DNA of 64,000 nucleotides from Bacteroidetes bacterium UBA7662 (GTDB lineage: Bacteria; Bacteroidota; Bacteroidia; UBA7662), in the NCBI GenBank assembly GCA_002483345.1, contig DLHS01000015.1, positions 220,525-284,524 on the forward strand, in the 5' to 3' direction. The notes below the pieces were generated by a model. It made no database searches and was not told where the DNA came from. It saw only the letters and a program-made list of their open reading frames with translations. The first letter of the stretch is position 1; each line of letters starts with the position of its first letter. Below are positions 9,052 through 18,255 of this stretch, one piece after another. The position numbers and the translations under genes are program-made.

Positions 9052-10272
9052 TTAATCAAAGCGGATAGCCTTCAGCGGGCTGATGCGTGTAACGAGGAAG
9101 GAAGGCCCCAGCAGCATCAGCACACAAGCCAGCAGGGTTCCGGCATTGAGTACCAGTATTTCTTTCCAACTCAGCAGAACAGGCACATAGGCCACGTAAT
9201 AGGAAGCCTCATCGAGCGGAATCAGTTGAAAATTGACCTGCAGAAAATAGAAACCCAGTCCGATCAGATTGCCCCAGACCAGTCCCCAGAAAGCGATATA
9301 AGTTCCGGTAAGCAAAAACAAACTGCGGATCGAACGGTTGCGCATCCCCATTGTTTTCAGCAGTCCTATGGTGGTAGTGCGTTCAAGAATGAGGATAAGC
9401 AAGGCAGAAATCATATTTACGCCCGCTACGATCAGCATAATTACAATGAGCACCTGTTTGTTCAGGTCAAACAGGCCCAGCCAGCTGAACAGATTGGGAT
9501 AAAGTTCCCGGATGGAGTAGGCTTCGAGTTCAGCACCCACCAACCCGCTGAGTTTGGCAGTCGTGTTGTTTACATCAGCCCATTTATTGAGATGTATTTC
9601 TATGGCGCCCACCTCTTCCGGTGCCCAGCCATTGAGCCGCTGGACATGCCGTAAATCTCCTATGACAAAAGGTTTGGAGAACTCTCCTTCGATACCAAGA
9701 TTATAAATACCGGCCACCTGCATGACCCTGACCCTCGGTGGGTCCTGAATAAAATACATCTGTATACGATGTCCTGGTAGGAGCTGAAGGCGATCGGCCA
9801 CTTTTTTGGGAACCAGGACTTCCTGGCTGTTTTCTGCCCGGGAGAATACAGGCATACGACCCGCCACCAGTTGCGCGTGGAGCGCGGTAGTATCCCACGA
9901 CCAGTCGACACCTTTAAGTACAATGCCTTCAAAACTGCTGTCAGTTTTAATAATACCTCCTTTGGTTGCGTAAGGAAGTATAGCGCTGACTTCCGGTTGT
10001 TTCAGGAGATCATCCAACAGTTTGTGACTCACAAAGAAGGACTGCTGCTCAAAACTATTGCTGAGATCGAGTTTTTGTATTTGAATATGGCCCCAGAAGC
10101 CGGTAAATTTGTCGGGTATCGTTTGTTGAAAGCCATTTACAATGGCAATCGCAGCCAGCATGACGGTGATGCCTACAGCTACACCGCCCATGGCCAGACG
10201 AACCACCAACCGTGACAGATGTTGACCCGGATCAAGGGCCAGCCGACGAAACAAAAACCAGATCAATGACAC
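9052..10272 (-). CDS. FtsX/LolE-type ABC transporter permease
   Basis: 406 aa inner-membrane protein of the MacB/FtsX superfamily. One membrane helix at about 25-47 is followed by a large periplasmic domain (about 50-265) and three C-terminal helices (about 270-295, 318-345, 370-395), the LolC/LolE topology. RLAMGGVAVGITVMLAAIAI and the loop NMISALLILILERTTTIG are typical of lipoprotein-releasing permeases. It probably extracts lipoproteins for the outer membrane with an ATPase encoded elsewhere. The start is GTG at 10272-10270, giving MSLIWFLFRR; it overlaps the start of the divergent NamZ gene by 7 bp, so at least one of the two starts may lie further in. Confidence 0.85.
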   Translation of the reverse strand: MSLIWFLFRRLALDPGQHLSRLVVRLAMGGVAVGITVMLAAIAIVNGFQQTIPDKFTGFWGHIQIQKLDLSNSFEQQSFFVSHKLLDDLLKQPEVSAILPYATKGGIIKTDSSFEGIVLKGVDWSWDTTALHAQLVAGRMPVFSRAENSQEVLVPKKVADRLQLLPGHRIQMYFIQDPPRVRVMQVAGIYNLGIEGEFSKPFVIGDLRHVQRLNGWAPEEVGAIEIHLNKWADVNNTTAKLSGLVGAELEAYSIRELYPNLFSWLGLFDLNKQVLIVIMLIVAGVNMISALLILILERTTTIGLLKTMGMRNRSIRSLFLLTGTYIAFWGLVWGNLIGLGFYFLQVNFQLIPLDEASYYVAYVPVLLSWKEILVLNAGTLLACVLMLLGPSFLVTRISPLKAIRFD

Positions 10273-11486
10273 AGCAGCGTAATTTGCCCAAAAATAGCAG
10301 GAAACTAACGTTTTTGGTGGTTTTCCTTTTTGTATCTGCGGCCTGTGCGGCGCAGCCTAAACCCTTGCCTGGTACGAAACTAAAAACAGCTGCCATGCGC
10401 ACCGAAAATTACCTGCCGCAACTGGAAGGGAAGCGCATCGGACTTGTCGTGAATCAGACAGCGACCATCGGTAAAACGCACCTGGTCGACAGCCTTTTGA
10501 GCCTTGGGATTGAAATAGCAGCCATTTTCGCGCCTGAACATGGATTCAGGGGAGAAGCAGAAGCCGGTGCAGAGATCAAAGATGGCAAGGATCCCCGGAC
10601 GGGTATCCGGGTGGTGTCTCTGTACGGCAACAAAAAGAAACCCGGTTCAGAAGATTTGCAGGACATTGAATTGCTGGTTTTCGATATTCAGGACGTCGGA
10701 GCGCGTTTTTATACCTACATCAGTACCCTGCATTATGTGATGGAAGCCTGCGCGGAACACAATCTGCCATTGCTGATACTAGACCGCCCCAATCCGAATG
10801 GCCATTATATGGATGGTCCGGTGCTGGACACCAGTTTCCGTTCTTTTGTAGGCATGCATCCCGTGCCGGTGGTACATGGCATGACTATAGGGGAGTACGC
10901 CGGCATGATCCAGGGTGAAAACTGGCTTGCAGATGGCTTAAAATGTGATTTCAAGGTGGTAAAGATGGAAGCCTATACCCACAGAAGTCATTACAGTCTC
11001 CCCGTTGCGCCCTCTCCCAATCTTCCGAATATGCATGCTATTTACCTGTATCCTTCCGTTTGTTTTTTTGAAGGTACGCCGGTAAGTCTGGGAAGAGGCA
11101 CTGGCAAACCCTTTCAGCAGTTGGGTGCACCTTGGTTCAAAGCCGGGAAAGTGAGTTTTACACCCAAAGCCATCCCGGGGAAAGCACTCAACCCGCCCTT
11201 TAAAGATGTGGTCTGTAAAGGGTACGATTTATCCAAAACACCCCTGAAAGAATGGCAGGAGATGGGGCGCCTCCGGCTCGACTGGCTACTTGAATTTTAT
11301 GCCGCCTGTCCGGATAAAGAGAAGTTCTTTATACCCTTCTTCGATAAACTTGCCGGTACGGATGAATTGCGGAAACAGATTATTTCCGGCAAGACAGAAA
11401 CTCAGATCAGAGCAAGTTGGCAGGCTGATCTGAATGCTTACAAAATTACAAGAAGTAAATACATCTTATACCCTGATTTTGAATGA
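10266..11486 (+). CDS. namZ: Exo-beta-N-acetylmuramidase NamZ family (DUF1343)
   Basis: 406 aa from ATG 10266. Residues 14-30 are an export signal ending near SAACAAQ; a TTG at 10281 is an alternative start. It is a DUF1343 protein with the conserved PEHGFRG (90-96) and, further on, RPNPNGHYMDGP, GMTIGEYA and SLGRGTGKPF. The family includes NamZ enzymes that release N-acetylmuramic acid from the non-reducing end of peptidoglycan chains. It acts in the periplasm, in cell-wall recycling. Its TGA overlaps the fmt ATG as ATGA, so the two are translationally coupled. Its start overlaps that of the divergent permease. Confidence 0.88.
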   Translation: MTQQRNLPKNSRKLTFLVVFLFVSAACAAQPKPLPGTKLKTAAMRTENYLPQLEGKRIGLVVNQTATIGKTHLVDSLLSLGIEIAAIFAPEHGFRGEAEAGAEIKDGKDPRTGIRVVSLYGNKKKPGSEDLQDIELLVFDIQDVGARFYTYISTLHYVMEACAEHNLPLLILDRPNPNGHYMDGPVLDTSFRSFVGMHPVPVVHGMTIGEYAGMIQGENWLADGLKCDFKVVKMEAYTHRSHYSLPVAPSPNLPNMHAIYLYPSVCFFEGTPVSLGRGTGKPFQQLGAPWFKAGKVSFTPKAIPGKALNPPFKDVVCKGYDLSKTPLKEWQEMGRLRLDWLLEFYAACPDKEKFFIPFFDKLAGTDELRKQIISGKTETQIRASWQADLNAYKITRSKYILYPDFE

Positions 11487-12433
11487 GTAATATTCAGGAA
11501 AAGCGCATCATTTTTTTAGGAACACCTGATTTTGCTGTGGCCTCTTTGCAGGCCCTGGTAGAAGCAGGGTTGCAGGTGGTAGCCGTGGTTACCATGCCCG
11601 ATAAACCGGCAGGCAGAGGGCTCAAAATGCAGGCATCGCCCGTTAAGGTATATGCCGAAAGCCAGGGAATCGATGTCCTGCAACCACCCCGTCTCAAAAA
11701 TCCCGAATTCCTTGAAACCCTGGCGGCTTACAAGGCAGATATCCAGGTAGTGGTGGCGTTCCGGATGTTGCCGGAGGCAGTCTGGAATATGCCACCTATG
11801 GGGACCTTCAACCTCCATGCATCCCTGTTGCCCCTGTACCGGGGTGCCGCGCCCATCAACTGGGCGATTGTAAACGGCGAACACGAGACCGGGGTGACGA
11901 CTTTCAAACTCAAGCATGAAATCGATACCGGAGATGTGGTACACCGCGAAACAATCCCCATTGGCGCGAATACCACTGCAGGAGAGCTCCACGACCAGCT
12001 GATGGAAACAGGAGCCCGTCTGATTGTCCGCACGGTGACAGAGGTTTTAAGTGGCACGGCGGTTTACCTGCCTCAGATTACCGTTGCCGGCGATTTAAAA
12101 GCAGCACCTAAAATATTCAGGGAACACTGCCGCATCCGCTGGCAGGAAACGGGAGAGCAGATTCATAACCTTGTGCGGGGGATGTCGCCATACCCGGCTG
12201 CATTTACAATGCTCGATAAACTTGTGCTTAAAATTTACCGGGGCCGTTTTGTGGTAAGAAGGCACTTTGAAACAAATGGCCGGTTGAGCATTGTGGAAGG
12301 TGAAATGCGCATCGCGACAGCTGACGGCTATTATTTTCCGGAAGAGATACAACTGGAAGGTAAAAAAAGGATGGGGATTACCGAGTTCCTGCGTGGTTTC
12401 AGGCTGGAAGGGGCAACTCAGCAGCTTTCTTAG
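11483..12433 (+). CDS. fmt: Methionyl-tRNA formyltransferase
   Basis: 316 aa enzyme transferring a formyl group from 10-formyltetrahydrofolate to Met-tRNA(fMet). FLGTPDFAVASLQAL opens the N-terminal Rossmann domain. The catalytic residues are present: N110 and H112 in NLHASLLPLYRGAAPINWAI and D148 in EIDTGDVV. The C-terminal half is the OB-fold tRNA-binding domain. Its length is normal for the family (about 310-315 aa). It overlaps the upstream NamZ gene by 4 bp and ends 2 bp from the convergent aminotransferase gene. The usual partner def is not adjacent. Confidence 0.96.
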   Translation: MSNIQEKRIIFLGTPDFAVASLQALVEAGLQVVAVVTMPDKPAGRGLKMQASPVKVYAESQGIDVLQPPRLKNPEFLETLAAYKADIQVVVAFRMLPEAVWNMPPMGTFNLHASLLPLYRGAAPINWAIVNGEHETGVTTFKLKHEIDTGDVVHRETIPIGANTTAGELHDQLMETGARLIVRTVTEVLSGTAVYLPQITVAGDLKAAPKIFREHCRIRWQETGEQIHNLVRGMSPYPAAFTMLDKLVLKIYRGRFVVRRHFETNGRLSIVEGEMRIATADGYYFPEEIQLEGKKRMGITEFLRGFRLEGATQQLS

Positions 12434-12435
12434 GT

Positions 12436-13305
12436 TTATTTCCGGATGGAATCTCCACCGGCTGCCGTCAGAGAATCGAGGCAATATTGATTAAGCTGCT
12501 CGGTGAGAACGGGGCTTTTTTTTCGGAAATAGCGTTTTTTCTGGAAACTGCTCACCCAACGTATCCCCAGTATAGAGTTGGTCAGAAACAGTTCGTCCGC
12601 CTGAAGCACTTCTTCCAACGGCAAATCCACTTCTTCCACCAACTGATCCTGCGCCTGCAATACATCCATCATTACCTGACGCATGATACCCGGCAAACAG
12701 CCGGAGGACAGGGAAGGGGTCAGGATGCGATCGCCTTTGAGGATGAATATATTGCTGTTGGTACTCTCCACGGGCATTCCGGCGCTGTTGAGGATCAGTA
12801 CATCATCGAGTTGTTTTACCCTGGCTTCTCTGCCGCAAAGGACGTAGAAGAGGCTGTTGGTTGACTTGATGTCTGGCAAAAACAGTGGTGTTTTACGCAG
12901 ACTGGCTTCTCCGATGCGGAGGCCGTTGGAATTGATGAAAAACTCGTTAGTCGCCAGTTTTTCAACCTCCAGCAGGAAACTGGAACGGTCTTCATCCGGT
13001 GTAAAACGGCCGGAGGCATCGCGCCAGACGGTCAGCCGGAGGCGGGCGCCGCCGGTTACATCGTGTACTTCCAGTAATTGCTGAGCCATTTGCAGCAATT
13101 GCTGCTCTTCCAGTAAAAACTGAATTCCTAAACGACGCAGGCTGTAAGAAAGACGGTCAAGATGTCTCCTGAGAAAGAGCAATTGGCCGTACATCACCCG
13201 TATACTCTCAAAAACACCATCTCCATAACGAAAAGACCTGTTTTGAGGATCGAGTCGCACCTGATCGCGGGGCATCAGCATGCCGTTATGAAAGACGTAG
13301 GCCAT
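12436..13305 (-). CDS. Class IV PLP aminotransferase (aminodeoxychorismate lyase / BCAT-like)
   Basis: 289 aa fold-type IV PLP enzyme. SFRYGDGVFESIRV (24-37) is the N-terminal signature, K147 in DIKSTN is the Schiff-base lysine, and E180 in MPVESTNSNIF is the cofactor-contacting glutamate. PSLSSGCLPGIMRQ and TNSILGIRWV follow as in the family. Size and motifs fit 4-amino-4-deoxychorismate lyase (PabC) as well as D-amino-acid or branched-chain aminotransferases; sequence reading alone does not decide. PabC would fit a folate role, but folC lies in a separate operon. A TAACTTTG box lies 7 nt upstream of the ATG. Confidence 0.85.
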   Translation of the reverse strand: MAYVFHNGMLMPRDQVRLDPQNRSFRYGDGVFESIRVMYGQLLFLRRHLDRLSYSLRRLGIQFLLEEQQLLQMAQQLLEVHDVTGGARLRLTVWRDASGRFTPDEDRSSFLLEVEKLATNEFFINSNGLRIGEASLRKTPLFLPDIKSTNSLFYVLCGREARVKQLDDVLILNSAGMPVESTNSNIFILKGDRILTPSLSSGCLPGIMRQVMMDVLQAQDQLVEEVDLPLEEVLQADELFLTNSILGIRWVSSFQKKRYFRKKSPVLTEQLNQYCLDSLTAAGGDSIRK

Positions 13306-13312
13306 GAATACA

Positions 13313-13320
13313 CAAAGTTA
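13313..13320 (-). promoter_or_regulatory. -7 box TAACTTTG upstream of the class IV aminotransferase
   Basis: Exact TAnnTTTG on the minus strand, only 7 nt from the ATG at 13305, implying an almost leaderless mRNA. Confidence 0.45.
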
Positions 13321-13397
13321 GGGGTGTGTTCAGCAATATGACCGTGGCCGTAATATTTTTTGAAAGTGACAAATTCCCGTTTTATCCATATTTTGGA

Positions 13398-13428
13398 TTG
13401 ATGCTGCGATTCCTAATCCGTATTTTCG
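13398..13428 (+). promoter_or_regulatory. Candidate fbp promoter (TTG, 20 nt, TATTTTCG)
   Basis: TTG at 13398-13400 and TATTTTCG at 13421-13428 are separated by 20 nt, the spacing reported for -33/-7 elements in Bacteroidota. The -7 box has one mismatch to TAnnTTTG. The fbp ATG follows 22 nt later. The same TATTTTCG form precedes gyrA and the gene at 53597. Confidence 0.45.
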
Positions 13429-13450
13429 CACTTAGCTAAACCCCATCAGG

Positions 13451-14491
13451 ATGATCCCCCGCAAAGTCACAACCCTCGGTCAGTTTATCATCGAACGTCA
13501 GAAGGAATTCCCTTACTCCAAAGGACAACTGTCCCGTTTGCTGCGGGACATCGGCATAGCCTCCAAAATTGTGAACAGGGAAGTGAACAAAGCAGGTCTG
13601 GTGAACATACTGGGCAATGCCGGTGAAATTAATGTGCAGGGAGAAGAAGTTAAAAAGCTCGATATTTTCGCAAACGAACAGTTTATCGCGGCACTTTCGG
13701 CCGGTGGAGAATGCTGTGTGATCGCTTCTGAGGAAAACGAAGACATCATCCCCATTCACGACGAAGTTTCCCGCGAAGCCAAATATGTAGTTCTCATGGA
13801 TCCGCTGGACGGCTCCTCCAACATTGATGTAAACGTATCCATCGGTACTATTTTTTCGATTTACCGCCGTACTTCCTTCAACGGACCAGGCAATCTCGAC
13901 GACTGCCTGCAGCCTGGCAGTGAGCAGGTAGCGGCTGGTTATGTGGTGTATGGTTCTTCTACCATGCTGGTGTACACTACCGGGCATGGTGTGAATGGTT
14001 TTACACTCGATCCATCCATCGGAGAGTTTTGTCTCTCTCACCCCAACATGAAAACACCTGAAGATGGAACCATCTATTCCATCAACGAAGGCAACTATAT
14101 TCATTTCCCCGAAGGTGTGAAGAAATACATCAAATACTGCCAGGAAGAGGATAAAAAAACCAGCAGACCCTACAGCTCACGCTATATCGGATCCATGGTA
14201 GCCGATTTTCACCGTAACCTGATCAAAGGCGGTGTTTTCATCTATCCACCCACCGCCAAAGCACCCGAAGGCAAATTACGCCTGGGTTATGAGTGCAACC
14301 CGCTCGCTTTTCTGGTAGAACAGGCAGGGGGTAAGGCTTCTGATGGCTTTAACCGCATACTTGATATCAAGCCAAAATCGCTGCACCAGCGCACACCGGT
14401 AGTATTGGGATCCAAAAACATGGTGGAGAAGGTAGAAGAGTATATGCGGATTTACAGTCCCGTGAAAGCCCTCGAATTTTTTATCGGGTAG
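13451..14491 (+). CDS. fbp: Class I fructose-1,6-bisphosphatase
   Basis: 346 aa cytosolic gluconeogenic enzyme hydrolysing fructose 1,6-bisphosphate to fructose 6-phosphate. The metal-binding signature DPLDGSSNID begins at D117, and the sugar-phosphate-binding region SSRYIGSMVADFHRNL and the C-terminal GGKASDG are as in class I enzymes. The ATG follows CAGG. The gene has its own upstream region with a good promoter candidate at 13398-13428. Its last 11 bp overlap the 3' end of convergent rnhA. Confidence 0.96.
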   Translation: MIPRKVTTLGQFIIERQKEFPYSKGQLSRLLRDIGIASKIVNREVNKAGLVNILGNAGEINVQGEEVKKLDIFANEQFIAALSAGGECCVIASEENEDIIPIHDEVSREAKYVVLMDPLDGSSNIDVNVSIGTIFSIYRRTSFNGPGNLDDCLQPGSEQVAAGYVVYGSSTMLVYTTGHGVNGFTLDPSIGEFCLSHPNMKTPEDGTIYSINEGNYIHFPEGVKKYIKYCQEEDKKTSRPYSSRYIGSMVADFHRNLIKGGVFIYPPTAKAPEGKLRLGYECNPLAFLVEQAGGKASDGFNRILDIKPKSLHQRTPVVLGSKNMVEKVEEYMRIYSPVKALEFFIG

Positions 14492-14942
14492 AGGCCTCGT
14501 AAGCCGAATCAACCAGCCAGGGACCCTGATCGGCTACTTCCGTAGCCAGTTCATCACAACGGTTATTCAAGGGGTTGGCGGCATGGCCTTTTACCCAGAC
14601 GAAGGTAGGTTTGTGCTTTTTGTACAAGGGGAGGAGTCGTTGCCATAAATCCGGATTTTTCACCTTATCCCAGTTTTTACGCACCCAGCCGTCTATCCAT
14701 TTTTTCAGGAAAGCATCTACCACATATTTTGAATCGGAATAGATGGTAATCTGATGCTGACCTTCTTTGAGTGTTTCCAGCGCCACTATCACCGCCAGTA
14801 ATTCCATGCGGTTGTTGGTCGTTAACCGATAGGCCTGCGCCATTTCCTTGCGGTGACTGCCACTGAGCATGACAATGCCGTAACCACCCTTGCCGGGATT
14901 GCCACGGGCCGCACCGTCTGTATATATCTGAACTACTGCCAT
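14481..14942 (-). CDS. rnhA: Ribonuclease HI
   Basis: 153 aa enzyme that cuts the RNA strand of RNA-DNA hybrids. All four acidic catalytic residues are visible: D9 in IYTDGAARGNPG, E47 in NNRMELLAV, D70 in YSDSKYVV and D130 in NRCDELA, with H120 in VKGHAAN. The basic handle helix around DGWVRKNWDKVKN is present, as in E. coli RNase HI. It is the last gene of the exbB-exbD-tonB-folC-rnhA run; its start overlaps the folC end by 10 bp and its end overlaps fbp by 11 bp. Confidence 0.96.
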   Translation of the reverse strand: MAVVQIYTDGAARGNPGKGGYGIVMLSGSHRKEMAQAYRLTTNNRMELLAVIVALETLKEGQHQITIYSDSKYVVDAFLKKWIDGWVRKNWDKVKNPDLWQRLLPLYKKHKPTFVWVKGHAANPLNNRCDELATEVADQGPWLVDSAYEASTR

Positions 14943-16237
14943 GTGATGATTTCTGCTACGGTAAAGGTGGAGCCACCCACATAAATAAGGTCGTCTGTTT
15001 CACTTTCAGCCTTGGCGGCAGAGAGCGCCTGGGCTACATCCGGAAAAGTAACGCCCGACAAACCGAAATCAGCTGCTTTTTCAGCAAGTTTCGCTTCATT
15101 CATGGCTCTTGGTATACTTGATTTACAAAAGTAATATTTAGCTTCCTTTGGAAATAATGGAAGTATTTTATCCAAATCCTTATCCTGCACCACCCCAATG
15201 ACCATGCGCAGGGTTTTCCGGGGCATTTGGCTCAATTGTTCCATCACCAGAGCCAGTCCGTTGCTGTTATGAGCCGTATCAGCTATAATCAGTGGTTGCT
15301 GCCCTAAAACCGTCCACCTGCCCGTAAACCCGGTAAGGCGACGGACTTCACCCAGAGCTTCTGTTACGGTTTCCGCTTCCAGCTCCCAGCCCGCCCGGTT
15401 CAACATCTCCACTGCCGCGAAAACAGTCGCCAGATTGTACACCTGATACTGGCCAGCCAGATCGACAAAAAGTGTGGGATAAAGCGGTTTCCCAAGTCTT
15501 TTGACTTCATATACAGCGCCATCTCCTTCATAGCGAAGTTGCTGTACCTGAAAACTCTTATCGGCGAATTTAAGCAGGGCGCGTTTTTCATTGGCTGTAC
15601 GCTCAAAAACAGGAGCCGTTTCCGGATGGCTTTCTCCCACCACGACAGGCACATCTGCTTTGATGATCCCCGCTTTTTCAGCCGCAATCAGTGGAAGGGT
15701 ATCGCCCAGCATATCCATGTGGTCCCAGCCGATGTTGGTGATGACGGAAAGCTGCGGGGTAAGCACATTGGTGCTGTCGAGTCTTCCGCCCAAACCGACC
15801 TCAATTACCGCTACATCTACCTTTTCGCGGGCAAAGTAGTCAAAGGCCATCACGACGGTCCATTCGAAGAAAGAAGGTTGTATATCTTTCAACTGCGCAC
15901 GGGTTTTTGCCGTAAAATTTACCACCTCGTTTTCCGGTATCATTTCGCCGTTGATACGGATGCGTTCCCTGAAATCGTGCAGATGGGGGGAGGTATACAA
16001 ACCGGTTTTATAACCTGCCTTTTGCAGTATGGCGGCCAGCATATGTGAAACAGAGCCTTTCCCATTGGTGCCGGCTACGTGTATGCTTTTAAACTGCTTC
16101 TGAGGCTGCCCCAGCAAACGACAGAGGGCGAGGGTGTTGGTCAGGTCCTTCTTGAATGCGGCAGCGCCCACCCTTTGAAACATGGGGAGCTGCTGGTATA
16201 AAAAATCAAGGGTTTCCCGGTAAGCGGGCTGACTCAT
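14933..16237 (-). CDS. folC: Bifunctional folylpolyglutamate / dihydrofolate synthase
   Basis: 434 aa Mur-ligase-superfamily enzyme that adds glutamate to folates. The ATP-binding P-loop GTNGKGS is at 56-62, followed by TGLYTSPHLHDFRERI and the VIEVGLGGRLDSTNVL region that distinguishes FolC. The C-terminal domain contains IIADTAHNSNGL. The start overlaps the tonB stop by 4 bp (ATGA type) and its 3' end overlaps rnhA by 10 bp, so expression is tied to the TonB/ExbBD operon. I see no functional reason for the pairing; it is probably a housekeeping run. Confidence 0.95.
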   Translation of the reverse strand: MSQPAYRETLDFLYQQLPMFQRVGAAAFKKDLTNTLALCRLLGQPQKQFKSIHVAGTNGKGSVSHMLAAILQKAGYKTGLYTSPHLHDFRERIRINGEMIPENEVVNFTAKTRAQLKDIQPSFFEWTVVMAFDYFAREKVDVAVIEVGLGGRLDSTNVLTPQLSVITNIGWDHMDMLGDTLPLIAAEKAGIIKADVPVVVGESHPETAPVFERTANEKRALLKFADKSFQVQQLRYEGDGAVYEVKRLGKPLYPTLFVDLAGQYQVYNLATVFAAVEMLNRAGWELEAETVTEALGEVRRLTGFTGRWTVLGQQPLIIADTAHNSNGLALVMEQLSQMPRKTLRMVIGVVQDKDLDKILPLFPKEAKYYFCKSSIPRAMNEAKLAEKAADFGLSGVTFPDVAQALSAAKAESETDDLIYVGGSTFTVAEIITWQ

Positions 16238-17049
16238 TGTAAGGTAAAGATAAAAGTAAGCGTACCCTGCTGCTCCGCAGGAGCATTTTCAGCAACTGAA
16301 AAGCGGGCTAACTTAGCTGCAGCCTCACATTTTTCCCATAAATCTGAGTTCATGATGGTTGTACCTTTGGCACCGGCTTTGCAGCGGGTAACATTGCCAT
16401 CGGGGTCAACCCAGATATAAACGATGATTTTACCCGCAACCTGAGAGCGGTCGCTGACCGTCGGTTTTTTGGTAAAGGCACGTCCTGCAAGGTTGTAATC
16501 AGGCGAACCTACTTCGCCACCCTGACCGCCATTGCCTTGCCGCGGATTGTTTTTATCGCCATCCGGATCTCCCTGATTACCGGTTCCGCCAGCGGTACCC
16601 TGACTGCCTCCGGAAGTACCTCCTTTACCTTTGCCGGGATAGAGCGCCTTCGGGTTAACCGTAGGTTTGGGATCTTCGGCAGGCTTTTCGACCGGTGTTT
16701 CAGTCGGTTTAACCGGGTCGGTACTCGGTTTAGGTTTCGTGGTGGGCCTCACTGCCGGTGCATCATCCATATCCTGAGTCTGACTGTTCTGCTCAGTGCT
16801 TACCGCAGCACTGCTGCTGGACGGGCTGGCCGTAGTTTCGTTCTGGTTGTCGGTACCCACCTGATCCGGTTCTTTATCTCCTGTTCCGGTTTCATCAAAG
16901 CCGAAGTTGACAGCTATCCCGGATTCGACCGGGAGCGGGAGGGGTGTCCTGAATCCAAAGACCATAAACAGCACCAAAACCACAGCATGCAGCAGGGCAG
17001 TGCCTAGGAAGGCATTGCGACGGTTACGCTTATCGTTTTGGCTTTCCAT
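16234..17049 (-). CDS. tonB: TonB-family energy transducer
   Basis: 271 aa. The single membrane anchor is at about 13-33. A long periplasmic spacer follows: an acidic/Ser-rich part (50-95), a Pro/Lys/Thr-rich part (96-135) and a Gly-rich part (140-182). The C-terminal TonB-like domain starts near 190 and includes KIIVYIWVDPDGNVTRC, ending in TLTFIFTLQ. It should pass proton-motive force from ExbB/ExbD to outer-membrane receptors such as the one at 40684-43071. It is placed 2 bp after exbD and overlaps folC by 4 bp. Confidence 0.85.
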   Translation of the reverse strand: MESQNDKRNRRNAFLGTALLHAVVLVLFMVFGFRTPLPLPVESGIAVNFGFDETGTGDKEPDQVGTDNQNETTASPSSSSAAVSTEQNSQTQDMDDAPAVRPTTKPKPSTDPVKPTETPVEKPAEDPKPTVNPKALYPGKGKGGTSGGSQGTAGGTGNQGDPDGDKNNPRQGNGGQGGEVGSPDYNLAGRAFTKKPTVSDRSQVAGKIIVYIWVDPDGNVTRCKAGAKGTTIMNSDLWEKCEAAAKLARFSVAENAPAEQQGTLTFIFTLQ

Positions 17050-17051
17050 GT

Positions 17052-17444
17052 TTACTCCGGATTGGTGGCCAGAATCATCTTAACTTTCAAACGGTTGGCA
17101 ATGCCCATCACCTGAACCACATTGTCGATGGGTACCGATTTATCGGCATTCAGTACCACGGTTGCTTCAGGATCTCCTGCTACGCTATTGCTAATCAAAG
17201 ACTCCAGCTGACTAAAGTCAACAGGCTCATTATCAAAATAGTATTGCAGATGTTCATCAATACTCACGGCACTGGTTTGTTTGGCCAGCGTACGACCGGA
17301 ACTTTTAGGAAGCAGCAGCTTCAGCGCATTCGGAGATACCAGGGTGGAAGTAAGCATGAAGAAGATAAGCAACAGGAAAACGATGTCGGTCATCGACGAC
17401 ATGCTGAATTCGACGCTTCTTTTATTGCGGCTTTTGAGGTTCAT
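17052..17444 (-). CDS. exbD: ExbD/TolR biopolymer transport protein
   Basis: 130 aa from ATG 17444. An upstream in-frame ATG at 17480 would run into exbB, so the start 7 bp after the exbB stop is preferred. The N-terminal membrane helix carries the essential proton-path aspartate, D20 in SSMTDIVFLLLIFFML, and the periplasmic domain ends ATVVLNADKSVPIDNVVQVM, typical of ExbD. It forms the proton channel with ExbB that energises TonB. It sits in the order exbB-exbD-tonB. Confidence 0.93.
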   Translation of the reverse strand: MNLKSRNKRSVEFSMSSMTDIVFLLLIFFMLTSTLVSPNALKLLLPKSSGRTLAKQTSAVSIDEHLQYYFDNEPVDFSQLESLISNSVAGDPEATVVLNADKSVPIDNVVQVMGIANRLKVKMILATNPE

Positions 17445-17451
17445 AAATGCC

Positions 17452-18135
17452 TTATTTGGACGGTTCCTGCAACAAATCAAAGAACTCCATGGAGCGGGTT
17501 TCGAGGTTGTGAATCACCTTTTCTATCATCGATACGAGCACATTGTACCCGATATAGGCCATAATGCCCACAATCAAACCAGCGGCGGTGGTGACCATGG
17601 CCTCATAAATACCCCCTGAAAGCAACGCAGGATCGATGTTGTTTCCGGCTTTCGACATATTGTAGAAGGCTTTGATCATACCGGTTACGGTACCCAGAAA
17701 ACCAATCATAGGGGCAGCGCCGGCAATAGTAGCCAGGGCAGAAAGATTGGTTTCCAGCTTGCCGATTTCAATTTTGCCCACGTTTTCTACCGATGCTTCA
17801 ATGTCTTTCAGCGGTCTGCCAATCCGCAGGACACCCTTGGAGAGCATGCGGGCAAGCGGGTGATCGGTATTATTACACAAATCCTGAGCTGAATGAATGT
17901 TTCCGCTTACCACATGGTCGCGCAACTGGTTCATAAATGCCGGGTCTTCCTTGCGGGCTTTTCTGATTTTCTGGTAACGCTCAATGAAGATATAAACGGC
18001 TATTACCGATAAAACCACAAGCGGAATCATAAAATAGCCACCCTTCAGGGTAAGACTGAGAATATTCAGCTTTTCTTCGGTAGGGATAGCGTCGATGGCA
18101 ACAGCTTCCTGGGTGATTTGAAGTATCAGTGACAT
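17452..18135 (-). CDS. exbB: MotA/TolQ/ExbB proton channel protein
   Basis: 227 aa inner-membrane protein with three membrane helices at about 33-52, 128-152 and 178-200. The family core APMIGFLGTVTGMIKAF lies in the second helix and YEAMVTTAAGLIVGI in the third. It is the first gene of the exbB-exbD-tonB-folC-rnhA operon, divergent from gyrA across a 275-bp region. ExbB pentamers surround ExbD and use the proton gradient to drive TonB. Confidence 0.93.
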   Translation of the reverse strand: MSLILQITQEAVAIDAIPTEEKLNILSLTLKGGYFMIPLVVLSVIAVYIFIERYQKIRKARKEDPAFMNQLRDHVVSGNIHSAQDLCNNTDHPLARMLSKGVLRIGRPLKDIEASVENVGKIEIGKLETNLSALATIAGAAPMIGFLGTVTGMIKAFYNMSKAGNNIDPALLSGGIYEAMVTTAAGLIVGIMAYIGYNVLVSMIEKVIHNLETRSMEFFDLLQEPSK

Positions 18136-18255
18136 AAAATGGAATGTTGAACTTTAACGTGAGGGGCAGACTGAAAAGTGTTGAAGCAGTAAAATTAGCA
18201 ATTGGATGCAGGGAAGGCACAAATGTGGAAACATCGTTTGTATATGTTGATACTT

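Noticed and set aside
13436..14104. A 222-codon minus-strand frame
   Set aside because: It lies wholly inside the fructose-1,6-bisphosphatase gene and has no motif or start context of its own.
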